Shown: positions 1 through 9,985 of the stretch, piece by piece
Layout of the letters: each line of letters begins with the position of its first letter
Numbering within the stretch: the stretch's first letter is position 1
Assembly: GCF_004795915.1 (NCBI RefSeq)
Contig: NZ_CP039253.1
Coordinates: 2,604,001-2,668,000 of the forward strand
Direction: 5' to 3'
Source: Rhodococcus sp. PAMC28707
Lineage (GTDB): Bacteria; Actinomycetota; Actinomycetes; Mycobacteriales; Mycobacteriaceae
DNA length: 64,000 nucleotides
Program-made: the position numbers and the translations under genes
The notes under the pieces: model-generated
What the model saw: only the letters and a program-made list of their open reading frames with translations
The model's database searches: none
What the model was told of the DNA's origin: nothing

Positions 1-2100
1 CACGTCAGGAACCTGACCATTGGCGGATCCACGAACATATTTCTGATCGACGGCAGGCAGCGAGACCGGACCGAAGTTGTTGGCGACTGGATTGATGGCG
101 TCGTACCAGGTACGAGCCGGCTCGTTGCCGCCGTACAGGTTTCCGTCGCCACACGGGCGCAACGGGAACGAGCAGATTTCGCCGGGGCTCGGGGAGTCTC
201 CGTAGGTGTAAACCGCGGCGGCGTAATTGTTGGTGTAACCGAGGAACCCCGAGGACATGTGCGACTCGGTAGTGCCCGTCTTGCCGGACATCGGCAAGTT
301 CCAACCCACCGATCCTGCCGCGGATGCCGACGTGCCACCCGGCTGGTCGTCCTTGCTCATCGCATTGGCCAGAGTGTTGGCCAAGCCTGGCTCGACGACC
401 TGCTCGCATGCCTGCTGCGTCACGGGTACTTGCTTGCCCTTGCGGTCGAACACCGAATCGATCGGTGTCGGTGGGCACCACTTGCCCGAAGACGCGAGGG
501 TTGCCGCCACATTCGACAACTCGAGTGGATTGACCCAGGTGGGTCCGAGGGTGAAAGAACCGAGATTCTGGTCCTTCTGGAAGTCGGCCATACTTCGCTC
601 GTCGAAGCCGGATGTGCTCGGTGCGGCGTAGGACCGTAGGCCGAGGCGCACCGCCATGTCCACCGTCGGCGTCACTCCGACGGACTCGATCAACTTGACG
701 AACGCCGTGTTCGGAGACTTCGCGAGTGCATCGGTGACCGAGAGTGACGCAGGGTAGTCGCCGACGTTCTCCACGCAATACGTGTTGGCGGGGCAACCCT
801 TTGCGCCACCGTCGCCCATGCCTCGGACCTCGGCGCGTCTGGGGACCTGCAAGGTTGCGCTGGTACCGAGGCCGCGCTCCATCGCGGCGGCCGTGGTGAA
901 CACTTTGAAAATGGATCCTGCGCCGTGTCCTACCAGCGAGTACGGCTGCGGCTGCACCGTCTCGTCTGCGCCGGAATCGAGACCGTACGTTCGGCTGCTG
1001 CCCATCGCCAGGACACGGTGGTCATCTTGGCCGGGTGCGATGACGTTCATGACGGTCGCGACGCCGTCGAGTGTCGGTCTGGTGTTGGCGACCAGCGAGG
1101 CTTTGGTCGAGTTCTGGACGGCGGGATCGAGGGTGGTCTTGATCAAATATCCACCCTGGTCGATCTGTTCTCGGCTGATACCTGCATTGGCAAGGTATTG
1201 CAGCGCGTAGTCGCAGAAGAACCCACGATCGCCGGCCGAAATGCACCCGCGGGGCAGGATTTGCGGTTCGGGGAGTACACCGAGCGGCTCGGCCCTCGCG
1301 GCCTGGAATTCCGCAGCGCGTTCCGGGATGTTCTGGATCATCGTGTCCAGGACGGTGTTGCGCCGTTCGAGGACGCCTTGCTCGTTGGTATACGGATTGA
1401 GTGCCGAACTCGACTGCACCATGCCCGCGAGCATTGCCGACTGTTTCGCGTCGAGCTTGCTGGCGTCGATGCCGAAATAGGTCTGTGCGGCGTCCTGAAT
1501 CCCGAACGACGAGTTACCGAACGGGACGAGGTTCAGGTAGCGGGTAAGGATCTCGTCCTTGGTCAGCTCTTTGTCGAGGGTGAGCGCCATCCGGATCTCG
1601 CGGATCTTGCGGGCAGGCGTCGTCTCGATAGCTGCCCGACGCTCGGCGTCGGTCTTGGCCACGACGAGCAGGTGATAGTTCTTGACGTACTGCTGATCCA
1701 GTGTCGACGCACCCTGCTCGACCTGACCGCTGGTGGTGTTGGTCAGAAACGCGCGCAGTGTGCCCTGCCAGTCGACGCCCTTGTGTTCGGCGAACCGCTT
1801 GTCCTCGATCGAGACGATGGCGAGCTTCATCTCGTTCGAGATCTTCTCGCTCGGCACTTCGAATCTGCGTTGCTCGTACAACCATGCAATGGGGTTGCCT
1901 GCACTGTCGACCATCGTCGAGACCGCAGGGACGGATCCCTCGACTAATTCGGCCGAAACATTGTCGACGGTATCGGCGGCTCGGTTGGATGCGTATCCGA
2001 ACCCGCCTGCCAGCGGAAACATGACGCCGGCCAACAACGCACCCGCAAGGGCTGAACATCCGGCGAGCTTCGCCACGGTTTTTCCAACTGACACAGGCAC
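1..2100 (-). CDS. ponA2: Class A penicillin-binding protein (PonA2-like), 3' end cut by window edge
   Basis: Bifunctional peptidoglycan glycosyltransferase/transpeptidase anchored by one N-terminal membrane segment. The reading frame is open to position 1, so the C-terminus, where PonA2 carries a PASTA domain, lies outside. Visible motifs: the glycosyltransferase Glu in IVSIEDKRFAEH (E99), the transpeptidase SIFK (S396-K399), SPN, and KTGTTE (K607). The hydrophobic stretch ALAGALLAGVMFPLAGG lies near residue 15-30. The start is the only upstream in-frame start-type codon, a GTG at 2098-2100 (another GTG at 2092-2094), chosen by similarity to the mycobacterial N-terminus; no clear ribosome site is seen. 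It is divergent from whiB4, as in mycobacteria. Family call is strong, exact start moderate. Confidence 0.93.
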   Translation of the reverse strand, partial: MPVSVGKTVAKLAGCSALAGALLAGVMFPLAGGFGYASNRAADTVDNVSAELVEGSVPAVSTMVDSAGNPIAWLYEQRRFEVPSEKISNEMKLAIVSIEDKRFAEHKGVDWQGTLRAFLTNTTSGQVEQGASTLDQQYVKNYHLLVVAKTDAERRAAIETTPARKIREIRMALTLDKELTKDEILTRYLNLVPFGNSSFGIQDAAQTYFGIDASKLDAKQSAMLAGMVQSSSALNPYTNEQGVLERRNTVLDTMIQNIPERAAEFQAARAEPLGVLPEPQILPRGCISAGDRGFFCDYALQYLANAGISREQIDQGGYLIKTTLDPAVQNSTKASLVANTRPTLDGVATVMNVIAPGQDDHRVLAMGSSRTYGLDSGADETVQPQPYSLVGHGAGSIFKVFTTAAAMERGLGTSATLQVPRRAEVRGMGDGGAKGCPANTYCVENVGDYPASLSVTDALAKSPNTAFVKLIESVGVTPTVDMAVRLGLRSYAAPSTSGFDERSMADFQKDQNLGSFTLGPTWVNPLELSNVAATLASSGKWCPPTPIDSVFDRKGKQVPVTQQACEQVVEPGLANTLANAMSKDDQPGGTSASAAGSVGWNLPMSGKTGTTESHMSSGFLGYTNNYAAAVYTYGDSPSPGEICSFPLRPCGDGNLYGGNEPARTWYDAINPVANNFGPVSLPAVDQKYVRGSANGQVPDV

Positions 2101-2423
2101 AGCGTACGTGGACGACGCCGTCTCTCCCAGTGGCCATGGATCTGCGGCCCCGATTTGCGCTCCTCCGCACGCCTCGAACCCCGGCGCAGACCCTCGAACA
2201 TTTGCTCAGCCGCAGGTAGAGACGGCCGTACCAGAAAGTTGCCCAGCTCGCCTTGCGTTCGCGACGGATTTTACCTAAATTGTGAGCACGGTGTGATTCA
2301 CATAACACTTGTATATGAATGTGGGGCAGCTCTTAGATCCATGTGCTTCGAGGTGAAGTTCGAGGTCGAAAGAGCTTGTGGAACGTCCAGCAAGGATGTT
2401 CGAACTGCAAAGGGGATCCGCAC
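2101..2423. promoter_or_regulatory. Divergent ponA2-whiB4 intergenic region
   Basis: About 320 bases without a gene, holding the promoters of both divergent genes. A short TGTGATTCACA inverted repeat sits near 2293-2303, but its half-sites are too close for a normal CRP box. AAAGGGGA at about 2409-2416 is a good ribosome site for the whiB4 ATG at 2424. Confidence 0.5.
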
Positions 2424-2747
2424 ATGAACATGACAGCAGCGCCGACGCGGCTCGATGTGGAAGAAGCCGAAGCGCGTATTGCGTGGGTGGCGCAGGCTAG
2501 GTGCTCGGGCATGGACCCGGACCAGCTATTCGTGAGGGGTGCAGCGCAGCGCAAGGCTGCAACGATCTGCAGGCACTGCCCGGTATTGATGCAGTGCGGC
2601 GCGGATGCGCTGGACAACCGCGTCGAGTTCGGGGTGTGGGGTGGAATGACGGAGCGACAGCGCCGCGCGCTGCTCAAGCAGCATCCCGAGGTCGACTCGT
2701 GGTCCGAGTTCTTCGAAAGTCAACGACAAACACAAGCAGCCATCTGA
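2424..2747 (+). CDS. whiB4: WhiB-family iron-sulfur transcription factor (WhiB4-like)
   Basis: A 107-residue WhiB protein, a redox- or NO-sensing [4Fe-4S] regulator found only in actinobacteria. The four cluster ligands are C27, C49, C52 and C58 (CxxC as CRHC). They are followed by the WhiB turn GVWGGMTERQRR, which contacts the sigma factor and DNA side. The start at 2424 follows a purine-rich ribosome site; an upstream in-frame extension to 2343 was rejected because it lacks WhiB similarity. Its position next to ponA2 and the ArsA-like ATPases matches the M. tuberculosis whiB4 locus, which supports the paralogue assignment. Confidence 0.93.
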   Translation: MNMTAAPTRLDVEEAEARIAWVAQARCSGMDPDQLFVRGAAQRKAATICRHCPVLMQCGADALDNRVEFGVWGGMTERQRRALLKQHPEVDSWSEFFESQRQTQAAI

Positions 2748-2773
2748 AGCGGCTTCTTACGTCATGTGCTGCG

Positions 2774-3904
2774 CTATGCGGTGCCGGTGAGTTGGTCGGC
2801 CACGGCACGTAGGGCATGTAGGTCCGAGACTTCGAAGGGCAGCGACGGGACCCCGACGATCGGGACCCGGGGGTGAGCCGCTGTGAAGCGGCGCAGGAGT
2901 CGAAGCTCGCGCGTGGCGGTGACCGCGCGAGCAGCGTGTATCCGCAGCACTGCAGCGGTCAGAACGGCCGAGGCATCGTCGTTGTCGTCGAGCTGATCAG
3001 CGGCCGTGGCGGCATGGTCGGCGGGCAACGCCGACAGGGTCGGATGGGTTCGGTTGAGGATAAGCCCCGCCAATGGCATGCCCTCGCTACTGAGGCGATC
3101 CACGAAGAACGCAGCCTCCCGCAACGCGTCGGGCTCTGCCACGGCGACGACCACGAAGCTCGTTCCGCTCTCACGCAGCAGTTGGTAAGTAAGTGTCGCG
3201 CGTTCCCTGAACCCGCCGAACATCGAATCCAGTGATTGAACGAACGCCGACGCGTCGTTGAGCATCTGGCTTCCGATGACGGTCGAGACCCCTCTCAACG
3301 CCAAGCCCATCGCGCTGGTGACAATCCTCGTCAAACCTCGACCGGGTGCCATCAGTAGGCGGATGAATCGACCGTCCAAGAATGATCCGAGGCGCTGTGG
3401 GGCGTCGAGGAAGTCGAGAGCGTTACGTGACGGAGGAGTGTCGACGACGATGAGATCCCACGTCGAATCGGCCGCGAGCTGCCCCAGTTTCTCCATCGCC
3501 ATGTATTCCTGCGTGCCGGAGAACGAGGATGCGACAGTTTGGTAGAAGGGGTTGGCCAACACTTGTTCCGCTTTCTCCGGAGTCGAGTGCTCGATGACCA
3601 TCTCGTCGAATGTTCGACGCATGTTCAGCATCATCGCGTGCAGTTCGCCCGTTGCGCCCGCCGCGAGTTTCACCGGCTGCGGGGTGTTGTCGAGTTCACC
3701 GACGCCGAGAGCCTGCGCGAGTCGTTTGGCTGGATCGATGGTGAGTACCACGACCTTCCTGCCCTGCTCGGCCGCGCGGAGGGCCATTGCCGCTGCCGTT
3801 GTCGTCTTGCCGACACCGCCGGCGCCACACACCACCACGATGCGTGAGGAGTCCTGGAGGAGAATTCTGGAGACGTCGAGGACATCCGTTGCGGGAGAAC
3901 TCAT
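2774..3904 (-). CDS. ArsA/GET3-family anion-transporting-type ATPase (Rv3680-like)
   Basis: A 376-residue soluble P-loop ATPase of the ArsA/Get3 family. The N-terminal Walker A is GAGGVGKTT (residues 27-35), followed by the switch-like [16 protein letters not shown]. It is the second gene of a pair: its ATG lies within the stop region of the upstream ArsA-like gene (4-base overlap), so the two are probably translated together and may form a heterodimer. In mycobacteria the pair has been linked to stress tolerance rather than arsenite export. No membrane partner (ArsB) is nearby, so arsenite transport should not be assumed. Confidence 0.88.
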   Translation of the reverse strand: MSSPATDVLDVSRILLQDSSRIVVVCGAGGVGKTTTAAAMALRAAEQGRKVVVLTIDPAKRLAQALGVGELDNTPQPVKLAAGATGELHAMMLNMRRTFDEMVIEHSTPEKAEQVLANPFYQTVASSFSGTQEYMAMEKLGQLAADSTWDLIVVDTPPSRNALDFLDAPQRLGSFLDGRFIRLLMAPGRGLTRIVTSAMGLALRGVSTVIGSQMLNDASAFVQSLDSMFGGFRERATLTYQLLRESGTSFVVVAVAEPDALREAAFFVDRLSSEGMPLAGLILNRTHPTLSALPADHAATAADQLDDNDDASAVLTAAVLRIHAARAVTATRELRLLRRFTAAHPRVPIVGVPSLPFEVSDLHALRAVADQLTGTA

Positions 3905-4908
3905 TTGACACCCTGTTCTGTGAGCTTGGCTGCTAGTTCGTACAGTCCGCCGAGGTCGATTCCCCCGCCGAGCATCGGCAGATGCATTCGTGCCGTGTCC
4001 AGCTCGTCGAGTTGGGTTCCGCTCTCCACCTGCGCAGCAAGCGTCGAAGCATGTTCGATCGTTTCCGTGAGAAGGCCGGCAAAGTCACTGTCGGACAATG
4101 CTATTCCAGCCCGTTTCAGTCCCTGGTGGATCAGCTCGGCGTCGATTACACCCTCGGCTGCGTCCGCGAGTGCGTCCGGAGGAAGGAAGGTCGGCTCCGT
4201 ACGGTTGACGATGACGGTTCCCAGCCTCAGATCTGCGGCCTCGAGTTCCCGGACGGCGTCGGCAGTTTCCTGCACCGGAAGAGCCTCGAGCAGTGTCACC
4301 AGATGGACGACGGTCTCTGCCGAATGCAGCAGGCGGACAACACCTTCACTCTGCGCTCGAACAGGGCCGCCCTTGGCCAAATCTGCCATCGCCTTGGTCA
4401 CATCGAGAAAATTGCCGATGCGCCCCGTCGGCGGTGAGTCGACAACAACCTCGTCGTACGCGCGGTTTCCCGCCCTGTCGGTTCTGACGACGCACTCCTT
4501 CACCTTGCCGGTAAGGAGAACGTCACGTAGCCCGGGTGCAATGGTCGTAGCGAACTCTATGGCACCGATCTTGCGCATCGCTCGGCCGGCGAAGCCGAGG
4601 TTGTAGAACATGTCGAGGTACTCGAGAAATGCAGTCTCGATGTCGACAGCGAGCGCGAAGACCTCACCGCCACCCTCTGCCGAAGCAACGCGGGTCTCGA
4701 CAGGCGGCAGCGGCGGCACGTCGAAGAGTTGCGCGATGCCCTGCCTGCCCTCTACCTCCACAAGCAAAACGCGTCGACCGCCCGCGGCGAGTGAAAGTGC
4801 GAGAGCGGCGGCCACCGTCGACTTGCCGGTGCCGCCTTTGCCGGAAACGAAATGCAAGCGAGCGGCTGCGGCCTTGTCCGGCCAGACTGACAAACTAGAG
4901 GTACCCAC
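3901..4908 (-). CDS. ArsA/GET3-family ATPase (Rv3679-like)
   Basis: First gene of the ArsA-like pair, 335 residues from the GTG at 4906-4908. The deviant Walker [10 protein letters not shown] lies at residues 23-31 and carries the extra signature lysine of the MinD/ArsA/Get3 class. [18 protein letters not shown] is the switch II region. The frame stays open upstream to an ATG at 4966-4968, but that adds 20 residues with no family similarity, so the GTG giving [13 protein letters not shown] is preferred. Divergent from the DUF4177 gene. Start uncertain, family certain. Confidence 0.87.
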   Translation of the reverse strand: MGTSSLSVWPDKAAAARLHFVSGKGGTGKSTVAAALALSLAAGGRRVLLVEVEGRQGIAQLFDVPPLPPVETRVASAEGGGEVFALAVDIETAFLEYLDMFYNLGFAGRAMRKIGAIEFATTIAPGLRDVLLTGKVKECVVRTDRAGNRAYDEVVVDSPPTGRIGNFLDVTKAMADLAKGGPVRAQSEGVVRLLHSAETVVHLVTLLEALPVQETADAVRELEAADLRLGTVIVNRTEPTFLPPDALADAAEGVIDAELIHQGLKRAGIALSDSDFAGLLTETIEHASTLAAQVESGTQLDELDTARMHLPMLGGGIDLGGLYELAAKLTEQGVK

Positions 4909-5045
4909 ATCACGACCATATAGACGAATCGCCCATTGTCTCCCGGGAACACGACACGAGCTCATCATCTCCGGTCATGACGTGGTCCGTGATGCAGGAC
5001 GGATGGGACGCCGGTGCATCCTCGAGGCCGACTAGGCTTGTCGGT

Positions 5046-5213
5046 ATGAGCGAAAAGATTATCTGGGAGTACTTCACCGCACCGGTTCTGATTCACGCCA
5101 CGAAGCAGATTCTGGACAACTACGGTTCCGAGGGCTGGGAGCTCGTGACCATCATGTCGGGCCCCAATGGCGGGGACTCGCTCGTGGCCTACTTCAAGCG
5201 TCCGAAGGCCTGA
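5046..5213 (+). CDS. Small DUF4177-type protein
   Basis: A 55-residue protein beginning MSEKIIWEYFTAPVLIHATK, with a conserved GWELVTIM segment typical of DUF4177. No function is known for the family. It starts the short same-strand series DUF4177-RidA-MBL hydrolase; only 5 bases separate its stop from the RidA start, so co-translation is likely. An in-frame ATG at 4977 gives a longer protein but adds sequence unlike the family. Confidence 0.8.
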   Translation: MSEKIIWEYFTAPVLIHATKQILDNYGSEGWELVTIMSGPNGGDSLVAYFKRPKA

Positions 5214-5218
5214 CCGGT

Positions 5219-5686
5219 ATGGCCGACTGGTCCGCGCGACTGGCCGAACTGGGCATCGAACTACCCGCCGTCGTCCCTCCGTTGGCGGCATACACGCCTG
5301 CGGTCCAGACGGGAATGTACGTCTATACCTCCGGTCAGCTGCCGATGGTCGACGGCAAGTTGACCTGCACCGGCAAGGTCGGTGCGGAGGTCTCGCCGGA
5401 GGAAGCCACAGCAGCAGCGCGGACGTGCGCACTCAATGCGCTGGCGGCGATCCACTCGCTCGTCGGGATCGATCGCATCGAGCGCATAGTCAAAGTTGTC
5501 GGCTTCGTTGCGTCGGCGACCGGCTTCACCGGCCAACCTCCGGTGATGAACGGGGCGTCGAACCTGCTCGGTGAAATATTCGGAGATGCAGGCGTGCATG
5601 CGCGCTCCGCGGTCGGTGTAGCCGAATTGCCTTTGGGCGCAGCAGTCGAGGTCGAGCTCATCGTGGAGCTCACACCCGAGGCCTGA
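5219..5686 (+). CDS. RidA/YjgF/YER057c/UK114-family protein
   Basis: A 155-residue RidA-superfamily protein. Archetypal RidA hydrolyses reactive enamine/imine intermediates of PLP enzymes; members of this longer actinobacterial group (Rv3678c-like) are less well defined. VYTSGQLPMVDG, the NALAAIHSLVGIDRI helix and the C-terminal HARSAVGVAELPLGAAVEVELI strand fit the fold; the arginine in HARSAVG corresponds to the substrate carboxylate-binding Arg. It sits between DUF4177 and the MBL hydrolase, matching mycobacterial order. Confidence 0.88.
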   Translation: MADWSARLAELGIELPAVVPPLAAYTPAVQTGMYVYTSGQLPMVDGKLTCTGKVGAEVSPEEATAAARTCALNALAAIHSLVGIDRIERIVKVVGFVASATGFTGQPPVMNGASNLLGEIFGDAGVHARSAVGVAELPLGAAVEVELIVELTPEA

Positions 5687-5741
5687 GCGCCGCGAGATAA
5701 AGATTCTCGTGCCACTTCTCTCTTCGTCCTAAGGTACGTCT

Positions 5742-6524
5742 ATGACCCTTGCTCACCCTGCCTACGGAAAGCTACGACAGGTGACCGACACAGCTGCTGT
5801 GTTGCTCGCCGACAATCCAGGACAGATGACGCTCGATGGCACCAATACCTGGATCCTCCGGGCCCCTGGCAGCCAGGATTGCGTCGTCGTCGACCCTGGT
5901 CCGAAGGATTCCGAGCATCTCGACGCGGTTGCGGGGGTGGGCAACGTGGTTCTCACGCTTGTCACGCATCGGCATCGGGACCACACGGCAGGGCTGAAGA
6001 GGTTTCACCGCAAGAGCGGCGCGCCGATCCGAGCATTCGAGTCCAAGTATGTCCATGGCGACACCTCACCGTTGACCGACGGAGAGGTGATCGTCGCGGC
6101 AGGCCTGTCCATCTCGGTACTGGCGACGCCGGGGCATACAGCCGATTCGTTGTGCTTCGTCCTCGACGACGCCGTCCTGACCGGTGACACCATTTTGGGT
6201 CGAGGAACTACGGTGCTCGACCCGAAGGACGGCTCTCTCGCCGACTACCTGTCCTCGCTGGACCGTCTCGAAGAAATGAGTGAGGGCAAGGTCGCGCTGC
6301 CAGGGCATGGAGCCGAGATCGCAGACTTTCCCGAGGTAGTGAGGTTCTACCGAAAGCACCGACTCGAACGGCTGGCCCAAGTTCGTGCCGCACTGCACGA
6401 ACTTGGTGCCGATGCGAAGCCGATGCAGGTGGTCAAACATGTCTACTCGGACGTGGACAAAAAGCTGTGGCCTGCCGCCCGCATGTCGGTCAAAACACAG
6501 CTGGCGTACCTACGCGAGAACTAG
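5742..6524 (+). CDS. Metallo-beta-lactamase-fold hydrolase (Rv3677c-like)
   Basis: A 260-residue cytosolic MBL-fold hydrolase of the glyoxalase II / LACTB2-like group. The metal-binding motif THRHRDH (HxHxDH) is followed by the second-site TPGHTADS, the bridging Asp in LTGDTILGRG, and the last histidine in ALPGHG. The C-terminal helical part (RLERLAQVRAALHEL) resembles the LACTB2 cap. Substrate unknown. The start ATG at 5742 matches the family N-terminus (DTAAVLLADNPGQMTLDGTNTWIL). It closes the DUF4177-RidA-MBL series. Confidence 0.88.
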   Translation: MTLAHPAYGKLRQVTDTAAVLLADNPGQMTLDGTNTWILRAPGSQDCVVVDPGPKDSEHLDAVAGVGNVVLTLVTHRHRDHTAGLKRFHRKSGAPIRAFESKYVHGDTSPLTDGEVIVAAGLSISVLATPGHTADSLCFVLDDAVLTGDTILGRGTTVLDPKDGSLADYLSSLDRLEEMSEGKVALPGHGAEIADFPEVVRFYRKHRLERLAQVRAALHELGADAKPMQVVKHVYSDVDKKLWPAARMSVKTQLAYLREN

Positions 6525-6568
6525 CAGCATTTCCGGATAGCTCGACGTTTCCAGCGAGCTATGTGGTT

Positions 6569-7243
6569 CTAGCGTGCCCGGCGAGCGAGGCGCTCGGAGT
6601 CCGAGATCAGTACGCTCTTGCCTTCGAGGCGCAGCCATCCGCGGTGCGCGAAATCGGCCAATGCCTTGTTGACGGTCTCACGTGATGCGCCGACGAGCTG
6701 GGCGATCTCTTCCTGCGTCAGGTCGTGGGTGACGCGAAGTGACCCGGCTTCCTGGGTTCCGAAGCGCTGAGCGAGTTGGAGTAGTGCTTTGGCGACGCGT
6801 CCGGGCACATCGGTGAAGATGAGGTCCGCGAGGTTGTTGTTGGTGCGGCGGAGTCGACGGGCCAGCACGCGAAGAAGCTGCTCGGCAATCTCCGGACGCT
6901 GATCGATCCACGCTTTCAGTGCGTCGCGATCCATGCTGACGGCACGAACTTCGGTGACCGTGGTCGCCGTGGACGTACGTGGGCCCGGGTCGAAGATCGA
7001 GAGCTCACCGAACATGTCCGACGGACCCATGATGGTCAGCAGGTTTTCACGACCGTCGGGGGAGCGGCGGCCGAGCTTGATCTTGCCGGAAACGATGATG
7101 TACAGCCGATCACCCGGCTCACCCTCGTTGAAGACCACATGTCCTCGGGGGAAATCGACCGGCTGCAGCTGCTTGGTCAGCGCTGCTACCGCAGAGGGCT
7201 CGACTCCTTGGAAGATGCCGGCCCGTGCCAGGACGTCGTCCAC
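6569..7243 (-). CDS. crp: CRP/FNR-family cAMP-type transcription regulator (GlxR/Rv3676-like)
   Basis: A 224-residue regulator with an N-terminal cyclic-nucleotide domain. The phosphate-binding cassette is [19 protein letters not shown] (conserved E, R, T). A dimerisation helix and a C-terminal winged helix follow, with recognition helix [19 protein letters not shown]. Very close in layout to mycobacterial Crp and corynebacterial GlxR, global regulators of carbon metabolism binding TGTGA-N6-TCACA. A perfect copy of that site lies upstream of acs in this window (16380-16395). Transcribed alone, between the MBL hydrolase (convergent) and a small membrane gene. Confidence 0.95.
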   Translation of the reverse strand: MDDVLARAGIFQGVEPSAVAALTKQLQPVDFPRGHVVFNEGEPGDRLYIIVSGKIKLGRRSPDGRENLLTIMGPSDMFGELSIFDPGPRTSTATTVTEVRAVSMDRDALKAWIDQRPEIAEQLLRVLARRLRRTNNNLADLIFTDVPGRVAKALLQLAQRFGTQEAGSLRVTHDLTQEEIAQLVGASRETVNKALADFAHRGWLRLEGKSVLISDSERLARRAR

Positions 7244-7495
7244 TTGCGCTCCTTTTGGGATGTCGTCGATTCAGTTTTCCGGATCGACAAGCGTTTCAAA
7301 CGGCGCGGGCCACTTACCCGAAGGCCAGCAACGCCACACCAATAATCGAACATGACAAGAATCTCGGTGAAGTCTACTTCGCCGAACCTGATATCGAGTG
7401 ATCGGCGCCACGGAACCCGCGAAGAGAATGAACGGACCAGGGGTAGTTCACCGGATCTTCATCTCGAAACGGGCATGCCGGACGTTACGGACCGG

Positions 7496-7756
7496 TCAAC
7501 TGGCGCGCTGGTCCAGCAGTGCCTCGGAATCCTTCACCACGTGCGGGCGCTTCTTGCGATTGTTGAGCTTGGCGAGGGCGTGCGGGAACCCGTCGTTGGC
7601 GAGCGTCGCCACCTCGGAGCTACTGGCCTGATCGAGAAACTCCTCCACGTCGTGCTCCCGAACCGTCAGCTTGCTCAGTTTGCCTTCGACACGCTCCATA
7701 GCGAGCGAGAAGAGCATCAGGAGTACTGGAAAAAGCACCACGGCGAGTCCTTGCAT
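7496..7756 (-). CDS. Small membrane protein (Rv3675-like)
   Basis: An 86-residue protein with a single N-terminal membrane segment ([21 protein letters not shown]) followed by a charged cytosolic tail with a [13 protein letters not shown] basic patch. Function unknown. Its position between crp and nth is conserved in mycobacteria (Rv3675), which is the main reason to accept it. Divergent from nth. Confidence 0.72.
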   Translation of the reverse strand: MQGLAVVLFPVLLMLFSLAMERVEGKLSKLTVREHDVEEFLDQASSSEVATLANDGFPHALAKLNNRKKRPHVVKDSEALLDQRAS

Positions 7757-7836
7757 ACGGGAAAGTTAACACCGAAAAAGTCTCGATAAGAACACAGAGC
7801 GAATTAGATGCCGATTCTTGTCCGTACAGTTGTGGA

Positions 7837-8604
7837 GTGGATTCGACAGCCTCGAAGGCCTTCGACGTGCGTAAACGCGAAGAGACAAGACTTGGGCTCG
7901 TCAGGCGCGCCCGCCGGATGAATCGGGAGCTGGGGAGGGCGTTCCCGCATGTCTACTGCGAACTCGACTTCACGACCCCCCTCGAACTTGCCGTCGCAAC
8001 GATCCTGTCGGCCCAGTGCACCGACAAGCGCGTCAATCTCGTCACGCCGGCTTTATTCGTGAGATATCGCACTGCGCGCGACTACGCCGAAGCGGACAGA
8101 ACGGAACTGGAGGAGTACATCCGCACAACCGGTTTCTTCCGCAACAAGACGAACTCACTGATCGGCCTCGGAGCTGCTCTTATCGAGCGGTTCGACGGAG
8201 AAGTTCCAGCCAATCTGAAGGACCTGGTGACGCTGCCCGGCATCGGCCGGAAGACGGCCAATGTGGTCCTCGGAAATGCATTCGACGTTCCCGGCATCAC
8301 CGTCGATACCCACTTCGCTCGACTCGTTCGACGCTGGCAATGGACGGACCTGGAAGACCCGGTCAAGATCGAACACGCCGCCGGCGAGCTCATCGAGCGC
8401 AAAGAATGGACACTGCTCTCGCACCGCGTGATCTTTCATGGACGCCGCATATGCCACGCCCGCAAGCCTGCCTGCGGGGTGTGCATTCTGGCCAAGGACT
8501 GCCCGTCCTACGGAATCGGTCCGGTGGACAAGGCCCAGGCCGCCGCCCTGGTCAAGGGTCCGGAGACCGAAGATCTTCTCGCGCTCGCCGGAATCACACC
8601 GTGA
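7837..8604 (+). CDS. nth: Endonuclease III (DNA glycosylase/AP lyase)
   Basis: A 255-residue base-excision-repair enzyme removing oxidised pyrimidines. The helix-hairpin-helix [13 protein letters not shown] (about residues 133-145) carries the catalytic lysine, and VDTHFARL (about residue 156) the catalytic aspartate. The [4Fe-4S] loop is the four-cysteine [17 protein letters not shown] (about 206-222). The start is a GTG at 7837; an internal ATG at RRMNREL would trim 27 residues. First gene of an operon in which each gene overlaps the next by 4 bases (nth-tlpA-nudix-marP). Confidence 0.95.
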   Translation: MDSTASKAFDVRKREETRLGLVRRARRMNRELGRAFPHVYCELDFTTPLELAVATILSAQCTDKRVNLVTPALFVRYRTARDYAEADRTELEEYIRTTGFFRNKTNSLIGLGAALIERFDGEVPANLKDLVTLPGIGRKTANVVLGNAFDVPGITVDTHFARLVRRWQWTDLEDPVKIEHAAGELIERKEWTLLSHRVIFHGRRICHARKPACGVCILAKDCPSYGIGPVDKAQAAALVKGPETEDLLALAGITP

Positions 8605-9275
8605 ACAAATCCGCACTGCGCTGGTCGCTGGTAGCACTGATCGTCGTTGTCGGGATGATCTACGCCCTGTGGCCGCGCGATACGAACCCCGGTCTGCAGG
8701 CGCCGGTCGGCGGCCTCGCTACCGGTCAAGCGCCCACTGCGGGCTCCCCCGGCGGTTCTGTCGCTTCCGACGAGGGGCTCGCCGCGTTGCGGGAGCGGGC
8801 GCAGCTTGCGCCGTGCCCGACTCCCGATCCAGGATCGCCCGTACCGGCCGGCCCGTTGACGGGGATCGTGCTCGAGTGTGTCGCCGACGGCAGCAGTATC
8901 GACGTAGGCCAGGCGCTGGCAGGTAAGCCCGCATTGATCAATCTGTGGGCGTACTGGTGTGGACCGTGCGCGGAGGAACTCCCTTATCTTCAGCAGTACG
9001 CCGACACTGTGGCCGACCGACTGACCGTCCTCACCGTTCACCAGGATCGCAACGAAGGCAACGGCCTCGCCAAGCTCGCCGACTACGGCGTAACGCTTCC
9101 CGGGGTCCAGGACGAAGCCGGTCGCATAGCAGCAGCCGTCGGCGCGCCGCCCGTCCTCCCGGTATCGATTCTGATCGATGCGGATGGCAATGTCGCCAAA
9201 GTGTTGCCGCAACCGTTTCGAAGTGTCGAAGAGATAGCAGATGCAGTCGAGAACGATCTCGGACTCGTGAGATGA
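8601..9275 (+). CDS. TlpA/ResA-like membrane-anchored thioredoxin (Rv3673c-like)
   Basis: A 224-residue extracytoplasmic thiol-disulfide protein. N-terminal signal anchor [17 protein letters not shown], a linker rich in Gly/Ala/Pro, then a thioredoxin fold with the redox motif [14 protein letters not shown] (CxxC) and cis-Pro region [11 protein letters not shown]. The GTG start at 8601 overlaps the nth stop (GTGA), which decides the start. Probably acts on cysteines of exported proteins. The neighbour MarP is also a periplasm-facing enzyme. Confidence 0.88.
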   Translation: MNKSALRWSLVALIVVVGMIYALWPRDTNPGLQAPVGGLATGQAPTAGSPGGSVASDEGLAALRERAQLAPCPTPDPGSPVPAGPLTGIVLECVADGSSIDVGQALAGKPALINLWAYWCGPCAEELPYLQQYADTVADRLTVLTVHQDRNEGNGLAKLADYGVTLPGVQDEAGRIAAAVGAPPVLPVSILIDADGNVAKVLPQPFRSVEEIADAVENDLGLVR

Positions 9276-9985
9276 GCGCCCCGGAGTGGCTTCGCGGTGT
9301 CGTCGAGGCGGTCGGCGGTGAACGCGGCTTGCTGGATACGACAGGCATCAACCCGGTACTGCAGCGCACGGCCGCCGCCGGTGAGTCGACCCGTCCGGCA
9401 TCGGTCCTCGTACTGTTCGGTGGCTCGCCCGAGCCGGACCACACCGCGCGGGGCGGACTTCCCGCCGACGCAGATGTGCTGCTGACGCAGCGGGCGTCGA
9501 CGCTGCGCCAGCACAGCGGACAGATCGCTTTCCCTGGTGGCGCCACGGATCCAGGCGACGTATCTCCGGTCGCAACAGCTCTGCGTGAAGCCGAGGAAGA
9601 GACCGGTTTGGATCCTGCCGGTGTGCAACCGCTCGCGACGATGCCGGGCATCTATGTGCCGCCGTCGCGATTCGACGTAATCCCAGTGCTTGCGTACTGG
9701 CGAAGGCCGAGCGACGTCCGCGTCGTCGACACCGGCGAGTCCGCCCGAGTCGTCAGGGTGCCGATCCAAACACTACTGGATCCCGACAACCGTTTCCAGG
9801 TCCGCCACCCGGCGGGCTATCAAGGTCCGGCCTTCGCCGTCGACGGAATGCTGGTGTGGGGTTTCACAGGCGGTATTCTGGCGGGCCTGCTCGCAGTGTC
9901 CGGCTGGGAGACCGAGTGGGACACCGGCGACATTCGTGATCTGGAGGCCAGCTTGGCAGCTGTAGGAGCGGGGCTCGATCAGTGA
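9272..9985 (+). CDS. Nudix hydrolase, CoA-pyrophosphatase-like (NudL/Rv3672c-like)
   Basis: A 237-residue Nudix hydrolase. The segment QRASTLRQHSGQIAFPGG is the UPF0035/CoA-diphosphatase signature just before the Nudix box (GG...D...REAEEETGL). The usual first Glu of the box is Asp/Gly-rich here (ATDPGDVSP), as in several NudL-like proteins. It may cleave CoA or related pyrophosphates; the substrate is inferred. The ATG at 9272 overlaps the previous stop (ATGA), and its stop overlaps the marP GTG. Confidence 0.87.
   Translation: MSAPEWLRGVVEAVGGERGLLDTTGINPVLQRTAAAGESTRPASVLVLFGGSPEPDHTARGGLPADADVLLTQRASTLRQHSGQIAFPGGATDPGDVSPVATALREAEEETGLDPAGVQPLATMPGIYVPPSRFDVIPVLAYWRRPSDVRVVDTGESARVVRVPIQTLLDPDNRFQVRHPAGYQGPAFAVDGMLVWGFTGGILAGLLAVSGWETEWDTGDIRDLEASLAAVGAGLDQ

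Noticed and set aside
925..1947. Long open frame on the plus strand opposite ponA2
   Set aside because: It is the antisense shadow of ponA2; translation is Arg/Asp-rich with no family features, while the minus-strand frame carries all PBP motifs.
2280..2305. CRP box in the ponA2-whiB4 gap
   Set aside because: Half-sites TGTGA and TCACA overlap nearly completely instead of being 6 bases apart.
3901..4908. Arsenite efflux ATPase
   Set aside because: ArsA-family pair without ArsB, ArsR or ArsD nearby and in the conserved mycobacterial position; arsenic resistance is not supported.
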